In this document: piece after piece, positions 51,711 through 62,805 of the stretch
Position numbering within the stretch: the first letter of the stretch is position 1
Layout of the letters: every line of letters starts with the position of its first letter
From: Stenocarpella maydis
Taxonomy: Eukaryota > Ascomycota > Sordariomycetes > Diaporthales > Diaporthaceae
DNA length: 64,000 bases
NCBI GenBank assembly: GCA_002270565.1
Contig: NQMI01000001.1
Span: 1,210,158 to 1,274,157, forward strand
Direction: 5' to 3'
Translations under genes and position numbers: made by a program
Notes under the pieces: generated by a model
The model's database searches: none
What the model was told of the DNA's origin: nothing
The model's input: the letters and a program-made list of their open reading frames with translations, nothing else

Positions 51711-51721
51711 CTTATATTTAA
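51711..51721 (-). promoter_or_regulatory. TATA-like element of the carboxylesterase gene
   Basis: TTAAATATAAG on the minus strand about 125 bases upstream of the start codon. Confidence 0.4.
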
Positions 51722-53206
51722 GCCGAGGAGCGGAGTGGACTCTCTCGGAAGATGGGGACGTGGTCGAGGCAGGGAAAAGTGTTTATCAGAAGCGGTTGTC
51801 TCTGGGGGATTTGTCGTATTCCTCGCCCTCACTGGGATTTACTCTCCACAATTCCCCCGGACTTCAAAACCTGGAAAGAACTGCCAGGCTAATACCTACA
51901 CCCCACAGACAAGCCCTGGGGTCTCTCATCGATTTCCTGCGCCAAAACCACAAGCAGAACCGCCGATACTGTTTGTTCTTACCGGCCAAGCGGGTGAACA
52001 TAAGTTAATCGCATCAAAAAGACTCAGCAAGCCCCTGACCTAAGAACTGCGAGCGGCGCAGCTTGCCACCTTGCCTCAGTACGTAGTGTGTTAGCAGTCC
52101 AGGATCAAGGCAAGCAAGGTAGGATCGCGTTACCCCATCCGCCAAACAATCTCCGCCCGGCAATCCGGCACGCATCACCAAGTTCCAAAAATCATTCGGA
52201 GTATATTGAGCAGCCCGGACTAGTACGAGAAATGATCCCCATTTGGATCAGGCCATCTGCGAACCTGGGTTGGATGATCGGCTGCTCTGTGATACATCTC
52301 GGTTCGGTGGAATAGGCCACGCGGCGTCTTCGTAATTACCCCCAAAGTTGCACGGCAAGACTGGTCGAGACCTTGGAGATGCGACGTAGTTACGCTACCA
52401 TATATGGTAATTACCATTAGCATACGTACGAACCATTCTCCAGCGGGTAACGAAAGATGAACTGGGCCGTCATGACTCGCAGGATAAAGGACGGGTGCCT
52501 CTGAAGTAATAGCAAGACTAAGCAAATAAACAACAAAGGGTGGACAAGGAAAACTCAGGGTTTTTGAGGCCGGGGTCGAGGGGGATGGGGGCCATCAAAT
52601 CACAAAATAGATACTCGGTCCACAGTACAGAGTATGGTGGCAAACGCTCCACGAAGTCTGGCAAAAGATTTGACTCCAGCTAGACTATTATATTATGATA
52701 GGCGTTTTGGCAACCGCAGATAATTTACTCACCCCCGACAACGTTCTAATATACGTTTTATAGGTCTTCGCAAAATACGCATTAGATACATTGTTTTCGT
52801 AAAAAAAAAAAAGAAAAAAAAGAAAAGAAAAGTAGGGGAAAGTAAAAGTAAGAAGAGAATTAAACAAGAGCCGAGCTCGCTATCTTCAGGCCCGGCACAG
52901 TTGGCTTTGATGCGGCCGATGTTGACTTCTCTGGTCCGCACATTTTCAGAGGGAGTTGGTAATGGTTATTTATCAGAGTTTGACTTTATAGCATGTTGCC
53001 TTGAAGTCTCCTCCTCCAGTGGGAATAGAATAGGAGACTGGGATATTTTGGAATGAAAGTGTGGATGCCTGAGCCTGAGATTATGTAAACTAGGTCTTTT
53101 GTGGCTTAATTCTGATTTGGCCCTATGGATATTGTTCGCTATATGCTATGATGTTGTGTATAGCTTCAGCTAATAATCAGGAACTAGTATATCTGTTGAT
53201 ATGGTA

Positions 53207-53430
53207 TGGACGGCGGAAGCGTTGCCAGACCAGTATTGGACTCAGTATGGGCTCGACTTTTAGGTCGATTATACTGACGCCGTGACTATTTAGTACTTAG
53301 AAGTGTATAAGAATACTATTTGGGACCTTGTTTTCCCTATCGCGCATCACAGATCTCGCCAGTCTTATCATGTTGAACTCGCAGTGCAAGAGGCCATTAT
53401 CGCTTTGGGAGTCTGCTATCCCGTAAGGGT
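53207..53430 (+). pseudogene. Decayed coding relic, possibly a fungal transcription-factor domain
   Basis: One frame reads continuously except for two TAG codons where Gln is plausible: ALPDQYWTQYGLDF, stop, VDYTDAVTI, stop, YLEVYKNTIWDLVFPIAHH, then VELAVQEAIIALGVCYP. The spacing and the YxxVYxxTIWxLVFPIxH pattern recall the start of the fungal-specific transcription-factor (middle homology) domain, but similarity is weak. TAG for CAG is consistent with RIP. No zinc-cluster exon was found nearby. Confidence 0.35.
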
Positions 53431-53581
53431 GCCAGTCAACCCGTATCCAAATTTACCTAGGTAACCGGGGCTCGGTATTTAATGGGCTCACGGACCTGGC
53501 TGTGACAACCCTATCTGCTTCCATGCGTTAGGGCATCTAGATGGAGATGCGTCCTAAATCTGGTGCCTACTTACTTCCTGC

Positions 53582-54007
53582 TTAGGGCCAGAAGGGCAAA
53601 CGAGGCCAGTGTAGTGTGTAACTTGCACGAGCGGTATTAAGGGTGTAGTTAAGCTCTTAACATCCGTGCTAGTCCTGAATTAGCAGTATTTTAAGCACAT
53701 AAGAGGACCTTTCTACACTTATACATTTATACTAGGCCTTAATATATACTCCTCATCTTAGCGCAATTTATTATTATCACTAGCTATATTTAGTATTAAT
53801 TCGTAATGTTCTGCTACCATACTAGCGTTTCTATACTATATTAGAATGACTAGTATAGGTGTAGTATGGAATGTAGTACGGCCTTTCTGCCTCCCCCAAC
53901 CCTTCCCCAAGGTACTTTCAGGACAAGCTTTTTTAGCGCCTTAGCAGAGAATGTATCTTTTGGCCTTCCATACTACACTAGCCTCGGTTACCCTTCTGGC
54001 CCTTAAG
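53582..54007. mobile_element. MITE-like element with imperfect terminal inverted repeats
   Basis: The left end CTTAGGGCCAGAAGGGCAAA, continuing CGAGGCCAGTGTAGT, is matched in inverted orientation by 53969-54007, whose complement reads CTTAAGGGCCAGAAGGGTAA, continuing CCGAGGCTAGTGTAGT. Mismatches are mostly C/T transitions. The internal 350 bases are AT-rich, with no open frame and a further inverted pair (GTGTAGTATGGAA at 53858 and its complement at 53967). A clear target duplication was not found. Confidence 0.65.
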
Positions 54008-55584
54008 CTTTAGCTATATTATATTACGTATTTATTTACTACTTATTAAGGTTATTTACTTATTTCCCCGAACCTTATATATAAAACTTATAATAATATT
54101 ATATATTCTCAGCTCTAATTCTGATTAACAATGAAATCAGCTACTTCCTTCTTGGTCTAAATATTTATAAGTCTGTGCTTACTATACGCGTGGAATTATG
54201 ATACGAGGCACGGAGCAGGCTTTTTTCGGGACAATCATGAATATTTTCAGCTCAATACTCGGACGCGGCGGTTTCACCTAAAACACGGTGTCCAGGTGTA
54301 CCTGGATCACCATAAGTGTTCTCCAGATATGAGCCACGGTCCATCCACAGAGCTTGCTTATTACTTGTGGGAAGGAGAAGAGAGGAGAGTATGGCAAATT
54401 CTTCCTCTGCCTGCACTCAGAGTTGAAGCTTCGTCCTCGTCGCAGGTTGTGTTCCTTTGCTCTGGCATCTTTGGTCAAAGGAGTCATGGGCGGGTAATAG
54501 AAAATTCTTGCCCATGGTTTGCTGCGCTAGGGATTAGAGACAGGTCAACCCAACCCTGCCAGGTCCAGCAAGCTCATTGAGAACCACATGCGAGGCAAGA
54601 CCGACTGTGATGGTATAATTCCCCCTCCGCTTAACTAATTCAGCGGAGCGGGACGTGTATCAAGCATGCGAAGCATGCGAGATATGCGGCCCGCGTAGCG
54701 TTCTTACCCAGCGTAATTACCCGAAAGTTATCTGAGTCTGGATTGGTCCGTTAAGAATCCTTGAGTCTTGATTGGTCAATAACGATATACCTCTGAAAGT
54801 ATTTAGCCGAAAGGAAATTATTAAGAAGACATATCATTAAAAATCATCCGTTGTTAAAGAGGAAGGCGCAAGCCGGAAGGGGGCGTGGGCCAGAAGGGGG
54901 CGTGGTAAGGCGCTACAGGCTTAGCGCTGCAGGCAGGGGGTCCTAGGGGGGAACCCCCTAGAAACAATAAAAGGATGCCTTTAGAATAAACTAAATCTAT
55001 TACTAAGTTGCTTTAAAACAGTTAATTCATATTATTTAGCAGTTTCTATAGTGTTAATAATGAAGAGGCGTGATTAATATAGAGTATACTTGGGTTACTT
55101 AGTTAGCTAGGAGCTGCAGCCGCTAGTGCCTGCTACAGACGGTTTGCTTCCTACATACTACTATTCCTACTAATATTAACCATTAATATCAACTTTTTTC
55201 CTCTAACCTATATCTAATTCTTTCCTTATTAACTAATTCCCATCATTAGAAGCAATTCTTATTGCTAAAATATCCTCCTACAGTCTTTACAGCTATACTC
55301 AGCATATTGGCCGCTGCTAGCCCTTCTCCTCCCAACCCGCCGGGCAATAATAAGGACCCTTTCAAACCCCACAAACGCGATACTCATAACAATAGCGAGA
55401 TCTATAACTATAAGATCAAGGGCATCACCAAACAGTATTATAGCTACCAGAACATCAAATCCCTCACGCAGTTTGCCCTAAAGTGCAGCAAGCAGCCAGT
55501 AAAGAACTGCTTTACCTATCAGTCTGCCCACCAGGCTATAAAGACAAGACCCCCCATCCTTATCTATAGAAATTTCTACTAAAT

Positions 55585-58500
55585 ACTCTATAATCCCAAG
55601 GATCTACTATTCAGCAGGCCCTTTCCGCCCTCTCTCTGCCTCATTATTGGGTAGCTACAGAATTAATATCCCCTCCTAAGGGTGCTAACCCTGCTAAATG
55701 CTAAGAGTCCTGGCACCCAACTCATCTTCAGCCCCATCGCCTAGCACCCAGTCTTGCTATACAACCCAGTTAGCATAAGGAGCCTGCTGCTTTTGGGTAT
55801 TATCTACTTACCTGAGCTACACAGGAAGTTATTAAAGTTGCCCCGCTATTAAGCTAACCTGCTGGCAGTAAGGTTAAGATAGAGTCCCCAATCAGGCAGC
55901 TAAAGTATAGTTACAGCACTTTACCAACCTATAGCTGATATCCCTAATGCGGGTTGATCCTCCTAAGCTAAGGTATATTAGGTTCTAGTATTAATTATAA
56001 TAGGCCTACTTCTTAAATCTTTAAAGGCCAGACTAGCATTTATTATAGGCTCTTTAAGCTATTCCACTATTATGGATGCATTAAAGGATATACTAATGCT
56101 AAGTAGCATGCTTATGATTGTTATCTTGCTGAGCAGCATGAGTACTGGCACTAGCGTTGCTATGGTGAGATCCCAGACCTTATATAACTAACCCAGGCCT
56201 TCCTTAGCTAGCAGCAAGCTGCTATAGGTGTTCCAGGTGGTAATGATAATGGCAACTGGTTTGAGTATTCGACCTATGGCATTTGCCGCCACCCTTAGCT
56301 ATAAAGTAGCACTTACCTGGAGATCTATATCTATTATGATGATATTGATAATGAAGAGCAGCCAACCCCTTGGGATAATTAGTCTAGGTTGATCTGTGTT
56401 GGTTGCCTTTGTGAGTTTCCTCTTGCTAAGTTCCGCCCTATAGCTGATAAGAATCCTATTAACTACTGCCGTGAGTGCATTCATTAGCTTACCCAGGGTA
56501 CTTAAGATAAGGGCAAGTGAGATAATGGTAATAATAGTTTCCTGCCTTAGTCCTAGATATCATTAACCCAGTCTTCCCGGGGTGGTAGCTACTGCTACTA
56601 TAGTCCCAGCAAGGGCAGTATTTATAGCCCACACCCATGCCACTCTTCTTAGCAGCAGTCCCAGCCTATAGAGGAGGATCTAGCTCGCTTAGAGTTCCTT
56701 AATGAAGGCAATCCTAAGTTCTATAGCAACCTGTAAGACCCATCTATCAGTAATACTAAGAAGCAGCTTATTACAAACTTTAATAACCACCTTGCCTCAG
56801 CTTCTATTAAGGAGCACTATCCTTACTGTAACTATACCTGGTTTAACCTGAACCTCTGGGATAATATCTGTAAGGACTGCTACCAAAAGGATAATATAAA
56901 GCTACCTGGCGAGCTATTCTTCTTCTCTACTGCTAATAACATGAACTTAGGTAGTATTCCTAACCTTTTAAAGCTTATATAGGTTAAGGAGTAGTATATT
57001 AGCAGAGTTTATATCTTTATTGATGTTAAGTTAGTTTGTAGCCAGCAGCACAGGTATAGCTGCCACTATATCAGCTTCCTCCGGGATATTGCCACCTTTT
57101 ATAACCAGCTGCCCCACCTGCTGTCTAAGTATGATATTGTGGTCCTGCAGCTAGCAAGCCTAAGGAAGGATCCTTATCAGCTTGCAGCTTTTAAGAAGGA
57201 AGTTTATGCCTAGCGCCATGTTATTGAGTAGTAACTTTAATTCCTCATTACTAACAACCCCTATTACTAAGATCTTAAGATTGACTTCAGGAGGCTATCC
57301 CAGTTTACTAAGGACGGCGATCTTAGTGACTAGGTTGCTATAGTTGAGGTTGCGGATGATGACTCCTGCGTTACAGCCGGAGCGGCTGCTATGGCTGGTA
57401 GTGATAATAATGACTCTGATGAGGATACCTTTAAGGATGTTTCTGCTGCCCCCAACCTCATTGCTGCCCACGCTGACCTCTATCGTCTACGCCAGCAGCT
57501 TTCCAGCTGCCTATAGGTAAATCCTAAGCAGCCGCCTGTGCTTCGGTATGATGAGCAGCATGCTAAGCCGGCATGCAACTTCATGGATATGCCGGGTATT
57601 CAGTCTATACTCCTGAATAACCTTACCGGCTATATTGCATTAGTTGTAATGTTAATGCTATTATTACTTCTATATAGCTAAGGCAACTTTACCATATTAT
57701 AAGAGCATACTATTACCTTTATTAAGTGGGTATATCATGCTCTACTGCAGGATAATGGCAGGTTTGTATAGTACCCTTGCTTCCCCTACTTTACATTTAA
57801 TACCTATATGCAAGCTTAAGTTAATAAGACTAGTAGCTTCTTTATAAAGCACCTGGGTGCTTGGTAGAACTGGGATTTTGCTACTATTGATGACCTGAAG
57901 GCAGCCCTTGCTGATGATAGCCCCTAGGCACAGGCGCTACTGAATGCTATTGTTAGGTCCTTAGATAAGCTTAAGGGCATGTGCCCCTTCTGGAACTAGG
58001 CAAGAAACGAGCTGCTTGCTTAGTGCTATACTCTTAAGTGCCCTTACATATTTATTATATTTTTAGCTGCTGATCTGCACTGGGAATCTCTTGCTAGGGC
58101 TATGCCTGATTATGATGGCTGGCTTGCTACGGATAATATAGGCAAGATAAGGATTGTGTATAAGAACCTCCGGGAGAACCCCTATATTACAGTATACTAC
58201 TTTTATTAGCAGATTATAATCTTCTTTAAGGAGTACCTAGTGCTTAAGTTTGGAGTTATAGTATGGTAGTACTGATTTGAGTAGTAGGGCTGTAGTAGCA
58301 CTCACGCCTATGGTTTCTTTTAGCTTCGTAATGTTCCCCAGGCGGGCCCTAAGGGCTTCTTTAATGAGGAGGAAAAGGAAGCATTCGTAAGGTTCTAGGG
58401 TCTTTATGTTAAGGCCTGGAACCCTGAGCCGGGCTATAAGATGGCTCCGCAGGAGGACAACCCCCTGGTTTACGTTTCTGGTAATAATATATCCTTTGGC

Positions 58501-59815
58501 TTTCTATCTTGAGTGCTTAATAGGGTGTAGTATTACTACTGTAGTAAGGCATATTGCTTATGGAAGCATAAGCTTCTAGATGGCAAGTAGTCTGATAAAC
58601 CCCTTTGCTACTTCTACTATGAATGTTTACTATATGATATGGCTTAGCTAACCTATACTCTTAATAATAAGAAGCTATGCCTATAGGATGTGTTTGATGG
58701 TATTCAGAATGATCCCCGAATGAATAACTATATCTGCGGTATTACCCTTGGCTGGCTGGTAAATACTGATACTGCGCCCTGTACATCCCTCTGGGCTGTG
58801 ATTAACTATATCACTAAGTACTATAGTAAGGCTGAGACTAAGACTTAGCTGTATAATAAGATGCTTTATGAGTTAATTCCCAAGGTTAATTATATAAAGC
58901 CCCTAGTATCCCTTATTAGTAAGATGATGAATAAGCTGGTTGCTGAGCGGGACTGGCTAGGTATAGAGGTTGCTTACTACCTCCTGGGTTTGCTGTTAGT
59001 TAAGTGTAGTTATAAGTTCCAGTCTATTAACTGCTGGCACCCTGATTTTAGCTATAGCATGGCTATAATTAATCCAGATACTGATAATATTTGTGAGTTT
59101 AAGCTATTTTATTAGAAGTATTGTGATTGGGTAGTGGAGTGGGCAGATCTTGAGTATTTTAACTTCTTAACTATTATTAACCACTCTAGGTCCCCTTAGG
59201 CCTACTTCTCAGGCCGGGCTAAGCCTTGTATTCTCAACTACTTTCCTTGCTACAAGCCTGACCGCGGAGGAGATTAGTTTGAGGACTTTGCTTGCATTAA
59301 GCTAATACTATATTACCCTTATAAGGAAATTAAGGAGCTTAAGAGTATAGATGGTATCCAGTTTAATACCTTTACTAAGGCATATAAGTACTGCCGAGCT
59401 ATTCACGAGCATAAGGATAACTATTATGATGATATTCTGCCTAATGCTAAGGATAAGGGCTTCCAGGAGGACCCTGATGCTAAGCGTAAGCAGATAAATA
59501 AGAAGGACTAGCAGCTCCTTACTATCCAGCTTCCGGGCGTAAGTATGGATATAGATAATATTAAGCTGCTAGGGAACTATAAGATTAATTATTAATATGA
59601 CTAGATACCTTATGTTGGTTGTTATAATAAGCTCTTTAATGAGAGGGCTGATTTCTAGAGGAATATAATACTTAACCACCCTCTCAGCTTGGGTAATGAT
59701 GAGGACCTTTCCCTATTGGCTGCAGACAGCCTTAACTTTAAGCAGTGCCTGCTATATAATACTGTTGTTAGGCACTAGAAACGCTCTGCTAGCAGTGGTT
59801 GATATAGTAGCAACT
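55585..59815 (+). pseudogene. Helitron N-terminal and Rep nickase region, broken
   Basis: The frame beginning at position 1 modulo 3 is coding-like throughout. The HUH nickase motif expected as THxHGFxW reads THAYGFF then TAG, so the second His is Tyr and the Trp is a stop. Upstream, FExxGCSS fits the usual FEWQGRGS. Downstream segments include PQEDNPLVYVSGNN, TLGWLVNTDTAPCTS and NYITKYYSKAETKT. With dozens of stops and a lost catalytic His it cannot be functional. Confidence 0.85.
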
Positions 59816-59856
59816 TGTTAAACGGAACCGCTCAGCAGGGCGTTGGTACTCCGTGC

Positions 59857-59925
59857 AAGGAGTTACCCTAGACTTCGTTGTAAGGAGTTACCCTAGACTT
59901 TCTAGCAAGGAGTTACCCTAGACTT
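59857..59925. repeat. 25-bp tandem repeat, three copies, inside the LTR-like element
   Basis: AAGGAGTTACCCTAGACTT starts at 59857, 59882 and 59907, each followed by six variable bases. Tandem repeats in the U3 part of an LTR often carry promoter or enhancer sites, which is a possible role here. Confidence 0.9.
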
Positions 59926-60256
59926 GCGAGTCAGGCGATTTTCGCTAAGTACGCCCAGTGCGTGCGTGACGCAAGATGAGTTTGGTGGCCGTGAGTCGAT
60001 TATTTTGGCCTGCATTTGCACCTTAATTCAGACCTCTGCATTACCCTTATTTCTTACCCAAAAAGTATATGACTTAGTGCATTGGATAGCCTGATTTCTG
60101 AAGTTTGTATGTACTTAATTTGGGCATTGCTAGGGCTGTGGTTGGCTAGTTGCTTGGAACCAAAGATGGTGTGTTGGAAGGGCGAATTTTCCGGCATTTG
60201 CAAATTTGCACCAGAGCCTACCGCAGCGTGCCTAGGGGTGAGACGACGTCGGAGGG

Positions 60257-60263
60257 TATATAA
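60257..60263 (+). promoter_or_regulatory. TATA box in the LTR-like element
   Basis: TATATAA followed by GGAGGG and then a pyrimidine/adenine-rich start region, in the normal place for the U3/R junction of an LTR read on the plus strand. Confidence 0.55.
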
Positions 60264-60409
60264 GGAGGGCTTACAGAAGCCCAACTTAATTCAATACAAA
60301 GTTGTCCAGACCATTATCAATCGTCCCAATTCGCCTCAGAGCACCACACTGCGACCCTGCCGAAACACACGCTGAACTGAATGCTATTCTATAGCACAAA
60401 TTCATCAGA

Positions 60410-61910
60410 CAACTATATTTGCTTGGCTGCTAATCAGCTCCTCCTTCAGGTTAATAGTCCTAGTGGTACTAGTAAGATATATACCCTTAAGATGATTTCT
60501 GCTATAGTTTAGCAGATCTCTATAACCTATAGTATTCTATACTGGGTGATAGAGAAGGCTGCTCCTACTAGCGTTATAGCAAATGCTATCTAGGGCTAGA
60601 TAATCTACTCTCTCTTTAAGATCCCCATTATAACATTTAGGTCTAGGGAGCTTCCCTAGCTAATAGTTGCAAAGGCTACTAACATCCAGAATAAGCACTA
60701 GCATATTAAATACTTTATAATTAACGAAAAGTTAATAATTAGTTCCCAAATGCTTTACTTTATTAATTAGTATATATAGTAGATCTTTAAGTGTGCGGAT
60801 CTGTTTTTTAGTAGCTGGAATGTTATCCTTATAGGCGACTTCCACTAGCTCCCCCCTATAGCTATAAAGCTGCTCTTTGCTAATGACTCCCAGCTGAAAG
60901 AGGCTTAGGATAAGGCTGGCCATGCTGCCTATAAGCAGTTTAATAGGACCATTAAGCTAATACAGGTAGTCCGGCAGCAGGGTGACGGTTAGGCTGCGTT
61001 TCATACTACTCTAGGCGGGCTGCAGGAGAATAACCCTATATAACTATACTAGCGGATATTAGCAAGCTATATTTAGAGCGGCTTGCCCCTAGATAAGGTT
61101 AAGAAGTTTAATAATGCCCTCTGCATCTATAGAATAAATACTAAGGTTTATAAGTTTAATACTACCCACTTAGAGCATCTTAATGCTCTGGTTGTTAACT
61201 ATAAGGTGATAAATACTGGTCTGGGTGTAGAGGCTATTAATTCCAAGGATGCTAGAAACCTATATAACTCTCTTACCCTCTGTTGCAGTGCTTGCATAAT
61301 GCTGATAGAGAACCTATGGACGGCTGCTAGCCTCATTAACGGTGCAATGGGTGTTGTTTACAACATTATATAGGCTGCTAATATTAAAGATCCCTACTAT
61401 ATACAGCCCTTTATTATCCTGGTTAAGATAGACAAGTATAGCAGCCTGGCTTACTTCTATAGTAAGTTGGCCTAGGATATTATGCCTATCTTCCTATTAA
61501 AGCGAGACTTTAAGAAGGGTAAGGCTGCTTGCTTCTGGATACAGTTTTCTATAACCATTATATATACTATCACTATATATAAGTCTCAGGGGGCAATACT
61601 AGACTGCACTATCCTTAATATTACGGCCAAGCAGTTTGCTGCTGGCCTAATATATATTGCTATTTTAAGGGTTAAGATGCTTGAGGGCTTGATGTTTGAG
61701 GAGCTATTCTTGCTAGCTGATCTTAAGGTGGCTAAGGATAATACTGGTCTCTAGTATATAAAGGACTATCTGCAGCATTATAATGCCAGGGAGATCCTTA
61801 ACAGCTGTCCCCATCTGTAGCAGCTGCCTGCTGCTCCAGTCCTCGTCTTTAATAATAATCTGGCGCAGGAGGGGGGTACTTAGTAGAGGGAGGAGAACCT
61901 TCATAACTAA
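60410..61910 (+). pseudogene. Helitron PIF1-like helicase region, broken
   Basis: In frame 0 modulo 3 the helicase motifs are in order. Walker A is changed to SPSGTSKIYTLKM from GxGTGKT. Motif Ia is AAPTSVIANAI with a stop. The Walker B region is IINEKLIISSQML, where DE is expected. LIGDF then H, a stop and LPPIAIK follow. The C-terminal motifs are ITIYKSQGAILD and AAGLIYIAILRVKMLEGL, normally HKSQG and ALSRVxxLxGL. Multiple TAG codons interrupt it. Confidence 0.85.
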
Positions 61911-62118
61911 TTCTATAAATTAGGGGTTTTGGAGCAGCAGACATCTGGTTGATAGATAATGATTTATGCTTTCCTCTAACTAGTATATACTGCCGTTATT
62001 CTTGCTTGCTATTCTTTTTAATGAGTATTTAGCTTGGTTTCTAAGTATTTCCTGCTAACTATTTCTTTCTTCTAGTACTAAAATACCTACCTACCAACTA
62101 ATAAGGGGAATATAGCCC

Positions 62119-62244
62119 AGGATATTAACTTTATGCTTATAAGTCTGCGCGGTAATAGAGTCCGCTTGCTGAAGACTACTACCTGTAGGTAAATAGTGTA
62201 CTTGAGCTGGTTATAAGGCGTAGTAGAGATAGAGTTAATATCCT
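62119..62244. repeat. 126-bp repeat with inverted ends, copy 1
   Basis: It starts AGGATATTAACTTTAT and ends ATAGAGTTAATATCCT, the inverse of the start with one mismatch. The second copy begins 188 bases to the right. Size and ends fit a miniature inverted-repeat element. Confidence 0.75.
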
Positions 62245-62306
62245 GAGAATTGCTATTCTGGAAATGCTAATCCTCTAACCATTAAGATAAGAAGTATGTA
62301 TGACCC

Positions 62307-62432
62307 AGGAGATCAACTCTATGCTTATAAGTCTGCATGGTAATAGAGTCCACTTACTAAAGACTACTACCTGCGGGTAAATGGTATACTTGAGCTGGTT
62401 GTAAGGTGCAGTAGAGATAGAGTTGATATCCT
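62307..62432. repeat. 126-bp repeat with inverted ends, copy 2
   Basis: It starts AGGAGATCAACTCTAT and ends ATAGAGTTGATATCCT. It aligns with copy 1 over its full length without gaps. Nearly all differences are C/T or G/A (for example GCGCGG against GCATGG). Confidence 0.75.
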
Positions 62433-62550
62433 GAGAATCATTATTTTAGTTAAACAAGAAGAATATAAGGATCTTGCCCATTAGGTTTGACTGGGTGGAA
62501 GCCCTATTAACTATGAAACTAAGCGCAGATAATAATAACCTTATCTTCCT

Positions 62551-62636
62551 CTTCATTAGTAGTTACAGCTGCCAGGATAGCAAACATCAGATGACTGCCT
62601 AGCAAGAAGATAATCAAGCTTAAGAATGGCAGCAAG
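62551..62636. repeat. Diverged direct repeat, copy 1
   Basis: From CTTCATTAGTAGTTACAG to GGCAGCAAG. The core AGGATAGCAAACATCAGA and CTGCCTAGCAAGAAGA are shared with copy 2 at 62713. Confidence 0.7.
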
Positions 62637-62712
62637 AATAAGCTTAAGGATAAGGGCAATAAGGGCCATAAGGGCCATGAAGATAACAATAACCTCCTCT
62701 CTTTTAACGCGT

Positions 62713-62805
62713 CTTCATTAGTAATAGTAACTACCACTATTAGGATAGCAAACATCAGACAACTGCCTAGCAAGAAGAATCAAGCTCAAGGATAGCGGCA
62801 GCAAG
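62713..62805. repeat. Diverged direct repeat, copy 2
   Basis: From CTTCATTAGTAATAGTAA to GGCAGCAAG. It matches copy 1 with transitions and small insertions, and a Lys/Gly-rich low-complexity stretch separates the two. Confidence 0.7.

Larger units (their letters stand above)
51587..55584. other. Gene-poor region with decayed repeats left of the Helitron
   Basis: No intact gene. It contains an A-rich tract (about 52800-52855), a decayed coding relic (53207-53430) and a TIR element (53582-54007). At 54876-54912 an 11-bp direct repeat GAAGGGGGCGTGG-like unit occurs twice, followed by a hairpin-like TAGGGGGGAACCCCCTA near 54945. A 106-codon frame at 55262-55582 begins with a hydrophobic stretch but shows no known domain and may belong to the adjoining transposon. 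Confidence 0.5.
59811..60414. mobile_element. Solo LTR-like insertion in the Helitron, flanked by CAACT
   Basis: CAACT at 59811-59815 is repeated at 60410-60414. Between them 594 bases begin TGTTAAACGG and are more GC-rich and less damaged than the Helitron. Removing the insertion and one CAACT joins YSSN directly to YICLAANQLLLQ and moves the reading frame exactly from the Rep-side part to the helicase part. It has a TATA box at 60257 and no long frame, as a solo LTR would. The canonical 3' CA is met only if the first two bases of the right CAACT belong to the element, so the class is probable rather than certain. Confidence 0.75.
55585..61910 (+). mobile_element. RIP-inactivated Helitron (RepHel transposon)
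   Basis: A rolling-circle transposon relic, recognisable because one plus-strand frame can be followed for kilobases through in-frame TAG, TAA and a few TGA codons. Order of parts: an N-terminal segment with CxxC-like clusters (ICVGCLCEF, INYCRECIH), a Helitron-like N-terminal domain (FLITNNPYY near 57250), a Rep nickase region near 58260-58330, a conserved post-Rep segment (LVAERDWLGIEVAYYLLGL near 58940), and after an LTR insertion a PIF1-family helicase (60410-61910). Stops fall mostly where Gln or Trp is expected, which is what RIP of CA and TG sites produces. The exact 5' TC and 3' CTRR ends were not identified, so the limits are those of the visible coding relic. Confidence 0.85.
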
